From Tianweitania sediminis (GTDB lineage: Bacteria; Pseudomonadota; Alphaproteobacteria; Rhizobiales; Rhizobiaceae), in assembly GCF_017813335.1 (NCBI RefSeq), contig NZ_JAGIYY010000003.1, positions 310,001 to 374,000 on the forward strand: DNA of 64,000 nt, read 5' to 3'. The first letter of the stretch is position 1. Each line of letters opens with the position of its first letter. This document shows, piece by piece, positions 9,207 to 17,488 of this stretch. The notes under the pieces are model-generated. The model searched no databases. It saw only the letters and a program-made list of their open reading frames with translations, and was not told the DNA's origin. The position numbers and the translations under genes were made by a program.

Positions 9207-10187
9207 ATGGGTTTGCTGATCGACGGTGAGTGGAGCGACGCCTGGTATGACACCAAGAAAAGCGGCGGGAAATTCGAACGCGACGAAGCGCGCTTCCGCG
9301 ACTGGGTCACGGCCGATGGTGCGCCTGCGGCGGGACGCGAGCGCGGGTTCAAGGCCGAACCCGGACGCTACCATCTCTATGTTTCGCTCGCCTGCCCCTG
9401 GGCGCATCGGACGCTGATCCTGCGCAAGCTGAAGAAGCTCGATGACCTGATCTCGGTCGACGTGGTTCACTGGTGGATGGGCGACAACGGCTGGACCTTC
9501 AAGGCCGAGGACGGTGCAACCGGTGACAGCCTCTATGGCGCCGACTACCTGCATCAGATCTATACGCGCGCGGCTCCAAACTACACGGGGCGCGTCACCG
9601 TGCCGGTGCTCTGGGACAAGCAGCAGGAAACCATCGTTTCCAACGAGTCGTCCGAGATCATCCGCATGCTGAACAGCGCCTTTGACGAATGGGGCGATGC
9701 CTCGCTCGACTTCTATCGGCAGGATCTTCGCGGCGACATTGATGCGGTGAATGAGCTCGTTTACCCCAACGTCAACAATGGTGTTTATCGCGCCGGTTTC
9801 GCCACGAAGCAGGACGCCTATGAAGAAGCCTTCAAGGACCTGTTTGCGACGCTGGATCAGCTCGAAGCACGCCTCGGTCAGCACCGCTATCTGGTGGGCA
9901 GCCGCTTGACCGAAGCAGACTGGCGCTTGTTCACCACGCTCGTCCGTTTTGATCCGGTTTATGTCGGCCACTTCAAGTGCAACCGGCAGCGCATCGCCGA
10001 TTATCCGAACCTTTCGAACTACTTGCGTGATCTTTATCAGGTGCCGGGCGTGGCCGAAACGGTGGACCTGTTCCACATCAAGCATCATTATTACGGCAGC
10101 CATCCGACCATCAACCCGACGCGGATCGTTCCTGTCGGGCCTGCGCTGGATTACTCCGCCCCGCATGACAGGGCGCGGTTCGGCTGA
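9207..10187 (+). CDS. Glutathionyl-hydroquinone reductase (Xi-class glutathione transferase)
   Basis: This cytoplasmic enzyme family reduces glutathionyl-hydroquinones to free hydroquinones using glutathione, and is also called the YqjG/PcpF/ECM4 family. The 326 residues carry the class signature ACPWAHRT with the catalytic Cys at about residue 62, followed by the VVHWWMGDNGWTF segment and the C-terminal helical domain containing ADWRLFTTLVRFDPVYVGHFKCN. All are hallmarks of this class. The ATG at 9207 is preferred over one at 9180, because GAGGAG lies just before it. The gene stands alone and converges with the Nudix gene. Confidence 0.92.
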   Translation: MGLLIDGEWSDAWYDTKKSGGKFERDEARFRDWVTADGAPAAGRERGFKAEPGRYHLYVSLACPWAHRTLILRKLKKLDDLISVDVVHWWMGDNGWTFKAEDGATGDSLYGADYLHQIYTRAAPNYTGRVTVPVLWDKQQETIVSNESSEIIRMLNSAFDEWGDASLDFYRQDLRGDIDAVNELVYPNVNNGVYRAGFATKQDAYEEAFKDLFATLDQLEARLGQHRYLVGSRLTEADWRLFTTLVRFDPVYVGHFKCNRQRIADYPNLSNYLRDLYQVPGVAETVDLFHIKHHYYGSHPTINPTRIVPVGPALDYSAPHDRARFG

Positions 10188-10190
10188 ACC

Positions 10191-10652
10191 TCACCAATCC
10201 TCGCTGGGTTCGACGCCACCGAGTATTTCGGCGATCCGCCTGCGGGTTGCAGGCGTGACCTCGGGAGGCAAGGCATCAAGCGCAAAGAAGCGTGCTTCGG
10301 CGATCTCGTGATCCGCCGGCCGAGGTCCGAGCAGCTTGAAGGTTGTGACAAGGTAGAGTGCCACGTGGTCGCGGCGGCTCGCTTGGCGGTTGAAGTGCAT
10401 GGACTTTAACAGCGGGCGGCCGATGATCTCGATGTTGCACTCTTCCATGATCTCGCGGCGGAGCGCTTCCAGGGCGGTCTCGGCTGCTTCGACGCCGCCA
10501 CCCGGCAACTGCCACCCGGGCACATAGGTGTGGCGGATCAGGAAAACGGCCTTGCCTTGCGGATCGTAGATCAGCGCCCGAACACCCAGCGTCATGGGCC
10601 GGGTCAGCACGAACCAGAGGTGGAACACGCGCATGCGCAAGCGACGCAGCAT
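10191..10652 (-). CDS. Nudix hydrolase
   Basis: The protein has 153 residues with an intact Nudix box: GGGVEAAETALEALRREI followed by MEECNIEI. This gives the Gly-x5-Glu-x7-Arg-Glu-x2-Glu-Glu pattern that binds the metal ions. Such enzymes hydrolyse nucleoside diphosphates linked to another moiety; the substrate here is unknown. A hydrophobic N-terminal patch (VFHLWFVLTRPMTLGVRALI) precedes the domain and recurs in rhizobial relatives. I use the ATG at 10652; a TTG at 10688 would add 12 residues. It converges with the upstream plus-strand gene with a 3-base gap. Confidence 0.85.
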   Translation of the reverse strand: MLRRLRMRVFHLWFVLTRPMTLGVRALIYDPQGKAVFLIRHTYVPGWQLPGGGVEAAETALEALRREIMEECNIEIIGRPLLKSMHFNRQASRRDHVALYLVTTFKLLGPRPADHEIAEARFFALDALPPEVTPATRRRIAEILGGVEPSEDW

Positions 10653-10771
10653 TTCGCGCGAACCCTTTCGGGCATGTTGTGCGTTCAACGGAAAGATCCG
10701 GCGGCAAAAAGCCGGTCATTCGGCAACGCAAAGTTCTTTCGTGGTCTGGCAACCGGCACTAAGAAGGCTCC

Positions 10772-11731
10772 ATGTTTCGTCTTGCGCATCTTTCCGACAT
10801 CCATCTGGGCCCTCTTCCGGAGGTCACAGTCCGTCAACTCGCCTCCAAGCGCATCACGGGCTACGTGAATTGGCAGCGCAATCGCAAGAACGTTCTCGAC
10901 GACAAGGTCTTGGACGCGCTGACGAACGATATCAAGGCGATCCACCCGGATCACATCGCCTTGACCGGCGACCTTGTGAATCTCGCACTTGATGCCGAGA
11001 TTCAAGTGGCCCGCCTCTGGCTTCAGGAATTCGGCGGCTCGGAGGCTGTTTCGCTGGTGCCCGGCAATCACGACGCTTATGTGCCCGGCGCCTTCGACAA
11101 GATCTGCAAAGCGTGGGGCAAATACATGGCTGGCGATGGCGAAAAAGGGCCGACCAGCCGCAAGTCGTTTCCTTACCTGCGCGTGCGCGGCAACGTCGCC
11201 TTTATCGGCGCGACCTCCGCTCGTGCGAGTGCACCATTCATGGCCAGCGGGTATTTCCGCGATGATCAGGCCGAGCGGATGGACACGCTTCTGGAGGAGG
11301 CCAAGGAGCGCGGGCTGTTCCGCGTCGTGATGATCCACCACCCACCCGTGCATGGCGCGACGGCAGGGCACAAGCGCTTGTTCGGCATTGCCCGGTTCCA
11401 AAAGGTTATCAAGGAGCACGGCGCAGAACTGGTTTTGCACGGGCATACGCATCTCTCCACCGTGCACTGGATTCAGGGTCCGAAGCAGCGGGTTCCCGTG
11501 GTCGGCGTTGCTGCCGCAGGAGAATCCGTCGGCGAAGGCAAGCCGCTTTCGCAATACAACCTGTTCGACATCAGCGGCGAACCGGGCGGCTGGTCGATCC
11601 GGATGACACGGCGGGGATTGTCATCGAAGACGCGGCTGATCGACGAACATTCGAGCTTTCAGCTGGTGGGCCGGGAAACGCAAGCCGACCGGCCGGTCGG
11701 CAACCAGCCGGTTCGCACCCTGGCGACCTGA
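10772..11731 (+). CDS. Calcineurin-like metallophosphoesterase
   Basis: The 319-residue protein has the full set of binuclear-metal motifs: LSDIHLG near the N-terminus, TGDLVN, PGNHD, the IHHPP block and HGHTH. This is the class III cyclic-nucleotide phosphodiesterase-like layout (COG1409), but a true substrate cannot be assigned. No signal peptide is seen, so it is cytoplasmic. It is divergent from the Nudix gene, with about 120 bases between starts, and converges with the next gene across a 9-base gap. Confidence 0.88.
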   Translation: MFRLAHLSDIHLGPLPEVTVRQLASKRITGYVNWQRNRKNVLDDKVLDALTNDIKAIHPDHIALTGDLVNLALDAEIQVARLWLQEFGGSEAVSLVPGNHDAYVPGAFDKICKAWGKYMAGDGEKGPTSRKSFPYLRVRGNVAFIGATSARASAPFMASGYFRDDQAERMDTLLEEAKERGLFRVVMIHHPPVHGATAGHKRLFGIARFQKVIKEHGAELVLHGHTHLSTVHWIQGPKQRVPVVGVAAAGESVGEGKPLSQYNLFDISGEPGGWSIRMTRRGLSSKTRLIDEHSSFQLVGRETQADRPVGNQPVRTLAT

Positions 11732-11740
11732 GGACGGACG

Positions 11741-12346
11741 CTACAGCGCAGAAAACGGGACGCCGCTCAGCCAGGCAATCGTTGCACCGGCCAGCAAGCC
11801 GACCAGCACGCCGGCGCCCATCAGAGCGAGACCACCCAGCAACATGCTCCAGTCACGCGGCATGTCGCGGCGGGTTGCCTTCAGGGCCTGAGCCAGGCGC
11901 GAAGGAAGAACGGGAACAACGTCGCCTTCGATGGTACGTTGCCGTTCAACGACGCGTTCTGCGATGTAGCGCGTTACCTGGTCGGCAACGGATTTCATGT
12001 CGCTTGATTCCGCCAGAACCACCCGACCGATGCGTGTGTCCCGCACGAAGCGATAGGTCCTGCGATCCCGGCCCATCGCCACATGGCTGACGGCATCGAT
12101 CCAGAAGCGAGGCTGCAATCCTGAAGACACCACAAAGTCGAAGCGCGGATCGTCTTCGCCCACGTCCTTGAGCACCGGCTCGAGTTCCTGCACAAAAAGA
12201 TCGAGCCGCATCCGATCGGCATCGCGGAGGTCGACAACTACGTCGGCGCGATCCGCTTCGGCTGTTCGCACCTCGCGAATGGCGCTGAGAAGGCTACGGC
12301 CTGCCTTGGGACCCGTGGCCCCACGATGCGCGTCACTCATACTCAT
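11741..12346 (-). CDS. Conserved protein with a C-terminal membrane anchor, function unknown
   Basis: The 201 residues divide into a soluble N-terminal part of about 165 residues and a C-terminal hydrophobic segment (about 172-198, with LLGGLALMGAGVLVGLLAG). This suggests a tail-anchored inner-membrane protein facing the cytoplasm. I do not recognise a named domain. The alternating charged and hydrophobic strands in the middle (FVVSSGLQPRFWIDAVSHVAM, then TYRFVRDTRIGRVVLAES) suggest a small alpha/beta fold. It is transcribed alone, against the metallophosphoesterase. Confidence 0.7.
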   Translation of the reverse strand: MSMSDAHRGATGPKAGRSLLSAIREVRTAEADRADVVVDLRDADRMRLDLFVQELEPVLKDVGEDDPRFDFVVSSGLQPRFWIDAVSHVAMGRDRRTYRFVRDTRIGRVVLAESSDMKSVADQVTRYIAERVVERQRTIEGDVVPVLPSRLAQALKATRRDMPRDWSMLLGGLALMGAGVLVGLLAGATIAWLSGVPFSAL

Positions 12347-12463
12347 GACTCCAGCTCACCATAGATGGTTAAGCATACGTAAACAGGAGGCAAGATATGG
12401 CAGTCGGGTGCGTTTGTCGCGGGTTCTTTCGCGGGAGCGGCCGAAACCCACCGCGTGGCGGGT

Positions 12464-13243
12464 TTAGAGCTTCCGACGCAGGATCCGCAGCACTGGCTCG
12501 CGGGCTTCTTCCATCAGCATGTGCCCTTTGCCCGGCAGCACTTCGAGCTTGAACGAGGAAGGCAGTCCATCCGTTTGATGGAACGGCAGCACGGTGTCTT
12601 TTGTCCCCCAGACGACCGTCACGGGCATGGAAAGCGTCGCCAGCATCTCGCGCGGGATTTCGCCCTGCCTTCCATCTTTGGTGATGGTGGAAGCGATCTC
12701 GACCAGCTTGTCGTGTTGTCCGGGGAGGCGACGAGTCGCCGACAAGCCGACCACATATTTTGTGGGCATTTCGAAGCCCGGCGCGGACATCTCGTTAAGG
12801 CAGCATCGCAACTCGTCGGCGTTGGTGGCGGCCCCGTAGCGGCGCAGGAGATCCGCGTTGATCTCAGGTCCGAAACCTCCGGGCGACAGGAGCGTCAAGC
12901 TTTGCGCCATCTCGGGCGCCCGCAGACCGATCAGCGTGGCGATGGCTCCTCCCATGGAATGGCCGATGAAATGAGCCTTGGTGATGCCCCTCAACTGGAG
13001 ATCCGCCAGGATCGCTTTCACCGCCACCCCGGCTGAACCGTTTGTAGGTACGCGGAGAGAGCGATTGTGCCCGGGCAGGTCATAAGCAAGCACAGTTGCG
13101 CCGCTGACGAGACCCGGCTGGATCTCGGTCCAGGCTCCGTGAAAACCGCCAAAGCCATGCAAAAGGACGATGGTGTTGGCGCCCGCGCCTTTCACGAAAG
13201 CATACGGGCGCGGTGCAGGAGTCGCAGGTGTCGGCTTGGTCAA
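12464..13243 (-). CDS. Alpha/beta-fold hydrolase
   Basis: The 259-residue protein has the oxyanion block LLHGFGGFHGAW, the nucleophile elbow GHSMGG, an Asp in VVWGTKDTVLP and the catalytic His in LPGKGHMLMEEA, so the Ser-Asp-His triad is complete. The frame extends upstream to 13459 into the 3' end of leuA, with Arg- and Ser-rich residues of poor quality. A TTG at 13243 preceded by GGGGGA gives a normal length and is my choice. It lies 79 bases after leuA on the same strand, so read-through is possible. The specific ester or amide substrate is unknown; it resembles dihydrolipoamide acetyltransferase-associated hydrolases only in general fold. Confidence 0.82.
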   Translation of the reverse strand: MTKPTPATPAPRPYAFVKGAGANTIVLLHGFGGFHGAWTEIQPGLVSGATVLAYDLPGHNRSLRVPTNGSAGVAVKAILADLQLRGITKAHFIGHSMGGAIATLIGLRAPEMAQSLTLLSPGGFGPEINADLLRRYGAATNADELRCCLNEMSAPGFEMPTKYVVGLSATRRLPGQHDKLVEIASTITKDGRQGEIPREMLATLSMPVTVVWGTKDTVLPFHQTDGLPSSFKLEVLPGKGHMLMEEAREPVLRILRRKL

Positions 13244-13322
13244 TGAAGATCCCCCGTGTCGCCTCGCCTTAGCCGACCTTTGCGGGCAAATGGAAGGGCT
13301 GGTGTCAGCCCTCCCAGTTTGA

Positions 13323-15053
13323 TCAGCGCTTTGCGAGGATCCGGTTCGCCGCCGAGCAGATCGCTTCCAAGGAAGCCGCCACGATGTTGGTGTTGATGCC
13401 GGCACCAAAAAGCTTGCCGCCGGGATGCTCCATCTCGACATAGGAAATCGCCGCTGCATTGGAGCCGCGCTGAAGCGAATGCTCGGAATAATCGAGCACG
13501 CTCATGTCGATGCCGAGATGGCGCGACAGCGCATCCACGAAGCCGTCGATCGGGCCGGTACCCGTGCCGGTGATCGTCACCTCGTGTCCGCCATCGCTGA
13601 TCTGCGCTTCAAGGATCCGGCGCTGGCGGTTTGCCGGGTCGGTCTGCGTCGTGTGATCCACGAACTTGATGCGGCCAGCGGGCTGCTCGACATATTCACG
13701 CATGAACTCATCGTGGATGCGCTTGACCGGCAGTTCCTTGCCTTCGGTGTCGGTGATCTGCTGGATCACCTGGCTGAACTCCACCTGCAGCGCGCGGGGC
13801 AGGTTGAGGCCGTAGTCGGCTTGGAGAACATATGCGATGCCGCCCTTTCCCGACTGCGAGTTGATGCGGATGATCGCCTCATAGGTGCGGCCCACATCGG
13901 CCGGATCGATCGGCAGGTAAGGCACTTCCCATTGCGGCTTGTTGGCGGTCTTGATCGCCTTCATGCCCTTGTTAATGGCGTCCTGGTGCGACCCCGAGAA
14001 GGCGGTGTAAACCAGCTCGCCCACGTAAGGGTGGCGCTCCCCGATCTTCATCTCGTTGGAATATTCGTAGACCGCCTTCATCCGGTTGATGTCGGAACAG
14101 TCCAGTTCCGGATCGACGCCCTGCGTGTACATGTTGAGCGCCAGCGTCACGATGTCGACATTGCCGGTGCGCTCGCCATTGCCGAACAAGGTGCCCTCGA
14201 CGCGATCAGCGCCTGCCATCAAACCAAGTTCGGTCGCGGCAATGCCGGTGCCGCGGTCATTGTGCGGATGCAGGGACAGAATGATCGAGTCGCGGCGGTC
14301 GAGATTGCGGCTCATCCACTCGATCATGTCGGCGTGGATGTTAGGCGTCGACATCTCAACGGTCGCTGGCAGGTTCAGGATCAGTTTGTTTTCGGGCGTC
14401 GGATCGATAATCTCGGTGACCGCGTTGCAGATCTCCAGTGCCACGTCCAGCTCGGTGCCGGTGAAGCTTTCCGGCGAATACTGGAAGCGGAAATCGTCCT
14501 TGGAGCCTGCCTTCGCCGCCATGTCGACGATCATCCTAGCGGCATCGGTGGCTATCTGCTTGATCCCTGCCACATCCTTGCCGAACACCACGCGGCGCTG
14601 CAGCTCGCTCGTGGAGTTATAAAAGTGCACGATGGGCTTATGCGCGCCCTGCAGCGCCTCGAACGTCCGCGTGATCAGTTCCGGCCGGCACTGCACCAGA
14701 ACCTGCAAGGACACGTCGGCGGGTACCCCACCTTCTTCGATCGCCCAGCGGCAGAAATCGAAATCCGTTTGCGAAGCCGAAGGGAAACCGATCTCGATTT
14801 CCTTGAAGCCCATGTCGAGCAACAGCTTGAACATGCGCGCCTTGCGGTCATGCCCCATTGGATCAACCAGAGCCTGGTTGCCGTCGCGCAGATCAACGGA
14901 GCACCAGATCGGCGCCTGCTCAATGCGCTTGGATGGCCAGGTGCGGTCCGCGATGTCGATTTGCGGATAAGGCTGATACTTGCGTGACGCATCAGGCATG
15001 CCGCGACGGGCAGGCGTTGCCGTGTCCGTATTGAAGGGAGGATTGGCATTCAT
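13323..15053 (-). CDS. 2-isopropylmalate synthase
   Basis: This is the first committed enzyme of leucine synthesis. It condenses acetyl-CoA with 2-oxoisovalerate. The 576 residues match the long LeuA form with a C-terminal leucine-sensing regulatory domain. Motifs include WCSVDLRDGNQALVDPM (metal and substrate loop), the TIM-barrel metal pair in SLHPHNDRGTG, and a regulatory domain after about residue 430. The ATG at 15053 has AGGAGATAT just upstream. The frame stays open upstream for 68 more codons through the attenuator region, but that part is leader. Expression is very likely controlled by the leucine-rich leader peptide at 15157-15267. Confidence 0.95.
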   Translation of the reverse strand: MNANPPFNTDTATPARRGMPDASRKYQPYPQIDIADRTWPSKRIEQAPIWCSVDLRDGNQALVDPMGHDRKARMFKLLLDMGFKEIEIGFPSASQTDFDFCRWAIEEGGVPADVSLQVLVQCRPELITRTFEALQGAHKPIVHFYNSTSELQRRVVFGKDVAGIKQIATDAARMIVDMAAKAGSKDDFRFQYSPESFTGTELDVALEICNAVTEIIDPTPENKLILNLPATVEMSTPNIHADMIEWMSRNLDRRDSIILSLHPHNDRGTGIAATELGLMAGADRVEGTLFGNGERTGNVDIVTLALNMYTQGVDPELDCSDINRMKAVYEYSNEMKIGERHPYVGELVYTAFSGSHQDAINKGMKAIKTANKPQWEVPYLPIDPADVGRTYEAIIRINSQSGKGGIAYVLQADYGLNLPRALQVEFSQVIQQITDTEGKELPVKRIHDEFMREYVEQPAGRIKFVDHTTQTDPANRQRRILEAQISDGGHEVTITGTGTGPIDGFVDALSRHLGIDMSVLDYSEHSLQRGSNAAAISYVEMEHPGGKLFGAGINTNIVAASLEAICSAANRILAKR

Positions 15054-15113
15054 GGCGATATCTCCTGCGCTGGCTTCAGCGCGTCTTCTCGATGATTGTG
15101 GTGAAAGCGGGCA

Positions 15114-15175
15114 AAGGAGCAGGTCGCCTGGCGGCACAACGACCGCCGGGTGCTCCTTAGCGAGCCCGGCGGTCG
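15114..15175 (-). promoter_or_regulatory. Mutually exclusive stem-loops of the leuA leader
   Basis: On the minus strand an 11-base perfect stem CGACCGCCGGG (15175-15165) with CCCGGCGGTCG (15150-15140) encloses the leader stop codon. A competing stem pairs AAGGAGCA (15158-15151) with TGCTCCTT (15121-15114) around an inner GGCGG/CCGCC helix. Both structures use the same middle segment, so only one can form, as in an attenuator. No strong U-run follows, so the exact terminator is not certain. Confidence 0.6.
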
Positions 15176-15267
15176 CCGCTAAGAAGGAGAAGCTTGGAAA
15201 GCGCGCGCGCGGTCGCAGCCGAAGAAGCGGCAGCAAAAACAATGGAGGGCGCGGCAAAAATCGACAT
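15157..15267 (-). CDS. leuA leader peptide
   Basis: This short frame of 36 residues (start ATG at 15267; another in-frame ATG at 15279) ends with KLLLLSGDRRAR. The four consecutive Leu codons (CTT CTC CTT CTT) lie immediately 5' of the stem-loop that overlaps the stop, the classical arrangement for a ribosome that stalls when leucine is scarce. leuA begins about 100 bases after its TAA. I call it from codon content, position and RNA structure together. Leader-peptide control of leuA is known in rhizobia. Confidence 0.72.
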   Translation of the reverse strand: MSIFAAPSIVFAAASSAATARALSKLLLLSGDRRAR

Positions 15268-15341
15268 TAAGCGCTGCATAGCGCAGGCGCATGAAAGAAA
15301 CAAGACTCAAGCTTTCCGCGCAGGATTTATACGCAGGAGGC

Positions 15342-16439
15342 TCAACTCTGGCCACCTCGGTTAACGAGCCGTGCCACGCCGCGGGCAATGGCGGGCCCGA
15401 AGACCAGGACGATCAGGAAGCGAAGCATCTGCACGCCCATCACAAAGGACAGGTTCACGTTCTGAGCGGACGCCGCGATGATGGCGATGGAGTCCATGCC
15501 GCCCGGGCTGGTCGCCAGATAGGCGGTCAGCGGATCAACATCAGCAAACGCGATCAACAGCGAAGCAAGCCCACCGCAGAACACGACAAGCAGCAGGATG
15601 GAGGTCGTGATCTGGGGTAGGACGCGCACCACATGGCGCAGGATGGGACGGGTAAACCGCAAGCCGATCGCCCAGCCCACCACCATGTAGGAGCCGGCAA
15701 GGAGCCACGGCGGGAGCTGGAAGGCGACCCATCCCGCAAACTCCAGCACCACGCCGAGGATCATCGGCCCTAGGAAGAAAGGTGATGGCATCCTGAGGGC
15801 GTTCCCGACCAGGCCGCCTATCACGGCAACAAGAAGGGTTGCACCGAACTCCGGCCAGACCAGCGGCGGAAACCACGGCACCACCTGCTCAACTGCGCCA
15901 GACGTATCAACAAAGAGCCGCGCCAGGAGGGCAGCCACGGCCGTGACGATTACGACCCGTAGATACTGCATGAAGGCGACAAGGCGACTGTCAGCACCGA
16001 ACGCTTCCGCCATGATCACCATTGCCGTGGCAGCGCCGGGCGCAGACCCCCAAACGCCCGACGTCCCCGGCATGATGTGCCAACGGCTGATCAGGTAGCC
16101 CGCCAGGCTGCTGGCAAGGATCGTGGCCAACACCACGAAGCCGAACAGAAACCAGTTCGCCAGAAGCGAACTGAACAGATCCGTGGTCAAGGACGCCGCG
16201 ATCAGAACGCCGAGAATGGCTTGGGCACAATTGAAGGCCAGGCGCGGCGGCTGCACGGTTGCGCCGCAAACCCCCGCAACCACCCCGCACAACATCGGCG
16301 CGAGCAGAAACGCCGCCGGCAGATGGAGGTGGTCGAACAAAAGCGCGAGCGCCACTGAGGGCGGGAGGAGGAAGGCCCATTGCGCCAGGATCTTCCAGCG
16401 GGATGGGCTTTGAGGGTGAAGGTCCTCAGGAAGATCCAT
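15342..16439 (-). CDS. AbrB-family (AimA-like) membrane protein
   Basis: This 365-residue polytopic membrane protein has about ten hydrophobic helices arranged as two related halves, as expected for the AbrB duplication family (COG3180). The first half has LLAPMLCGVVAGVCGATV and the second HHas the equivalent FFLGPMILGVVLEFAGW. The ATG at 16439 is preferred over upstream starts because it removes a Ser- and Cys-rich non-membrane stretch. The family has been linked to regulation of ammonia monooxygenase and to glutamate/aspartate export in other bacteria, but the role here is open. The gene is upstream of leuA on the same strand with a 288-base leader region between. Confidence 0.8.
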   Translation of the reverse strand: MDLPEDLHPQSPSRWKILAQWAFLLPPSVALALLFDHLHLPAAFLLAPMLCGVVAGVCGATVQPPRLAFNCAQAILGVLIAASLTTDLFSSLLANWFLFGFVVLATILASSLAGYLISRWHIMPGTSGVWGSAPGAATAMVIMAEAFGADSRLVAFMQYLRVVIVTAVAALLARLFVDTSGAVEQVVPWFPPLVWPEFGATLLVAVIGGLVGNALRMPSPFFLGPMILGVVLEFAGWVAFQLPPWLLAGSYMVVGWAIGLRFTRPILRHVVRVLPQITTSILLLVVFCGGLASLLIAFADVDPLTAYLATSPGGMDSIAIIAASAQNVNLSFVMGVQMLRFLIVLVFGPAIARGVARLVNRGGQS

Positions 16440-16512
16440 GCTGCCCCGTAACGTGTTTGCACCGCAAACGGAACATGCAAAGCTCAGCTCATCGAAAGAA
16501 GAAGTCCCCGCG

Positions 16513-17451
16513 TCAGGCGAACGGCACGGCGCTGGTGCCGTGTGGAAGCTTGGCTTCATCATCCGGTTCGACATGGATGATGACGCGCACGTTGGAGATC
16601 ACCGCCTGCAGGGCGTCTTCGATGCGGTCGCAGATGACGTGGCTTTCCCCCACCGTCATCTTGGCGTCCACCACCATATGAAACTCGATGAAGGTGGCGC
16701 GCCCGGCGATACGAGTCTTCAGGTCGTGAACCTCCAGTGCGCCGGCCGAATGCTGTGAAATGATGTCGCGAATGCGCATGTGCTCGTGCGGATCGACGGC
16801 AACATCCATCAGCCCGCTCAGCGACCCGGTGATGACCTTGTATCCCTGGTACAGGATGTTGATCGCAACCAGGCCAGCAAGCAGGGGATCCAGAACACTG
16901 ATCCCGGTGAACACGGCCGCCACAAGGCCGGCAATCACGCCAACCGAGGTCACCACGTCGGTCATGATGTGATGGCCATCCGCAACAAGTGCAGGCGAGC
17001 GGGCCTGTCTCCCCCTGCGGATCAGGACCGAAGCCCAAGCTGCGTTGATTGCGCCGGCCACTGCATTGATGCCGAGCCCAAGCCACGGCTCCTCGAGCGG
17101 CGCGGGCGCCGTCCACTTCCGCCATACCTCAAAAAGGATCAGCAAGGCTGCCATCACGATCAGCACGCCTTCCAGAACGGCCGAGAAGTACTCGGCCTTG
17201 TGGTGGCCATGCTGGTGATCGTCGTCCGCTGGACGATAACTGACGGTGACCGCCCAAAGCGCAGCCACCGCAGCGACGACGTTGACGATGGATTCCAGCG
17301 CGTCGGAATAAAGCGCAACCGATCCGGTCACCCACCACGCCAGGAACTTCAGCGCCATCACGCCCAGCCCGACCGCGATAGAAGCGGCAGCCAACCGCCA
17401 CACCATCTGCTGCGACGATGACCTGTCTTCAACTGCGCTCAACGACATCAC
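16513..17451 (-). CDS. Cation diffusion facilitator metal exporter
   Basis: This 312-residue inner-membrane antiporter family protein exports Zn, Fe or similar divalent ions against protons. Six hydrophobic helices are visible. The metal site lies in SVALYSDALESIVNVVAA (helix II) and ALVADGHHIMTDVVTSVGV (helix V, His/Asp). A His-rich loop DDDHQHGHHKAEY connects helices II and III. A cytoplasmic C-terminal domain with HDLKTRIAGRATFIEFHMVVD follows. It sits between trpE(G) and the AbrB gene on the same strand, but no functional link is evident. Confidence 0.9.
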   Translation of the reverse strand: MMSLSAVEDRSSSQQMVWRLAAASIAVGLGVMALKFLAWWVTGSVALYSDALESIVNVVAAVAALWAVTVSYRPADDDHQHGHHKAEYFSAVLEGVLIVMAALLILFEVWRKWTAPAPLEEPWLGLGINAVAGAINAAWASVLIRRGRQARSPALVADGHHIMTDVVTSVGVIAGLVAAVFTGISVLDPLLAGLVAINILYQGYKVITGSLSGLMDVAVDPHEHMRIRDIISQHSAGALEVHDLKTRIAGRATFIEFHMVVDAKMTVGESHVICDRIEDALQAVISNVRVIIHVEPDDEAKLPHGTSAVPFA

Positions 17452-17488
17452 CTCTGCGGGAACGGCGCTTGAAACCGCCTGACGAAAC

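Noticed and set aside
13425-14987. A 520-codon open frame antisense to leuA
   Set aside because: No motif, biased composition, while the sense strand is unmistakable LeuA.
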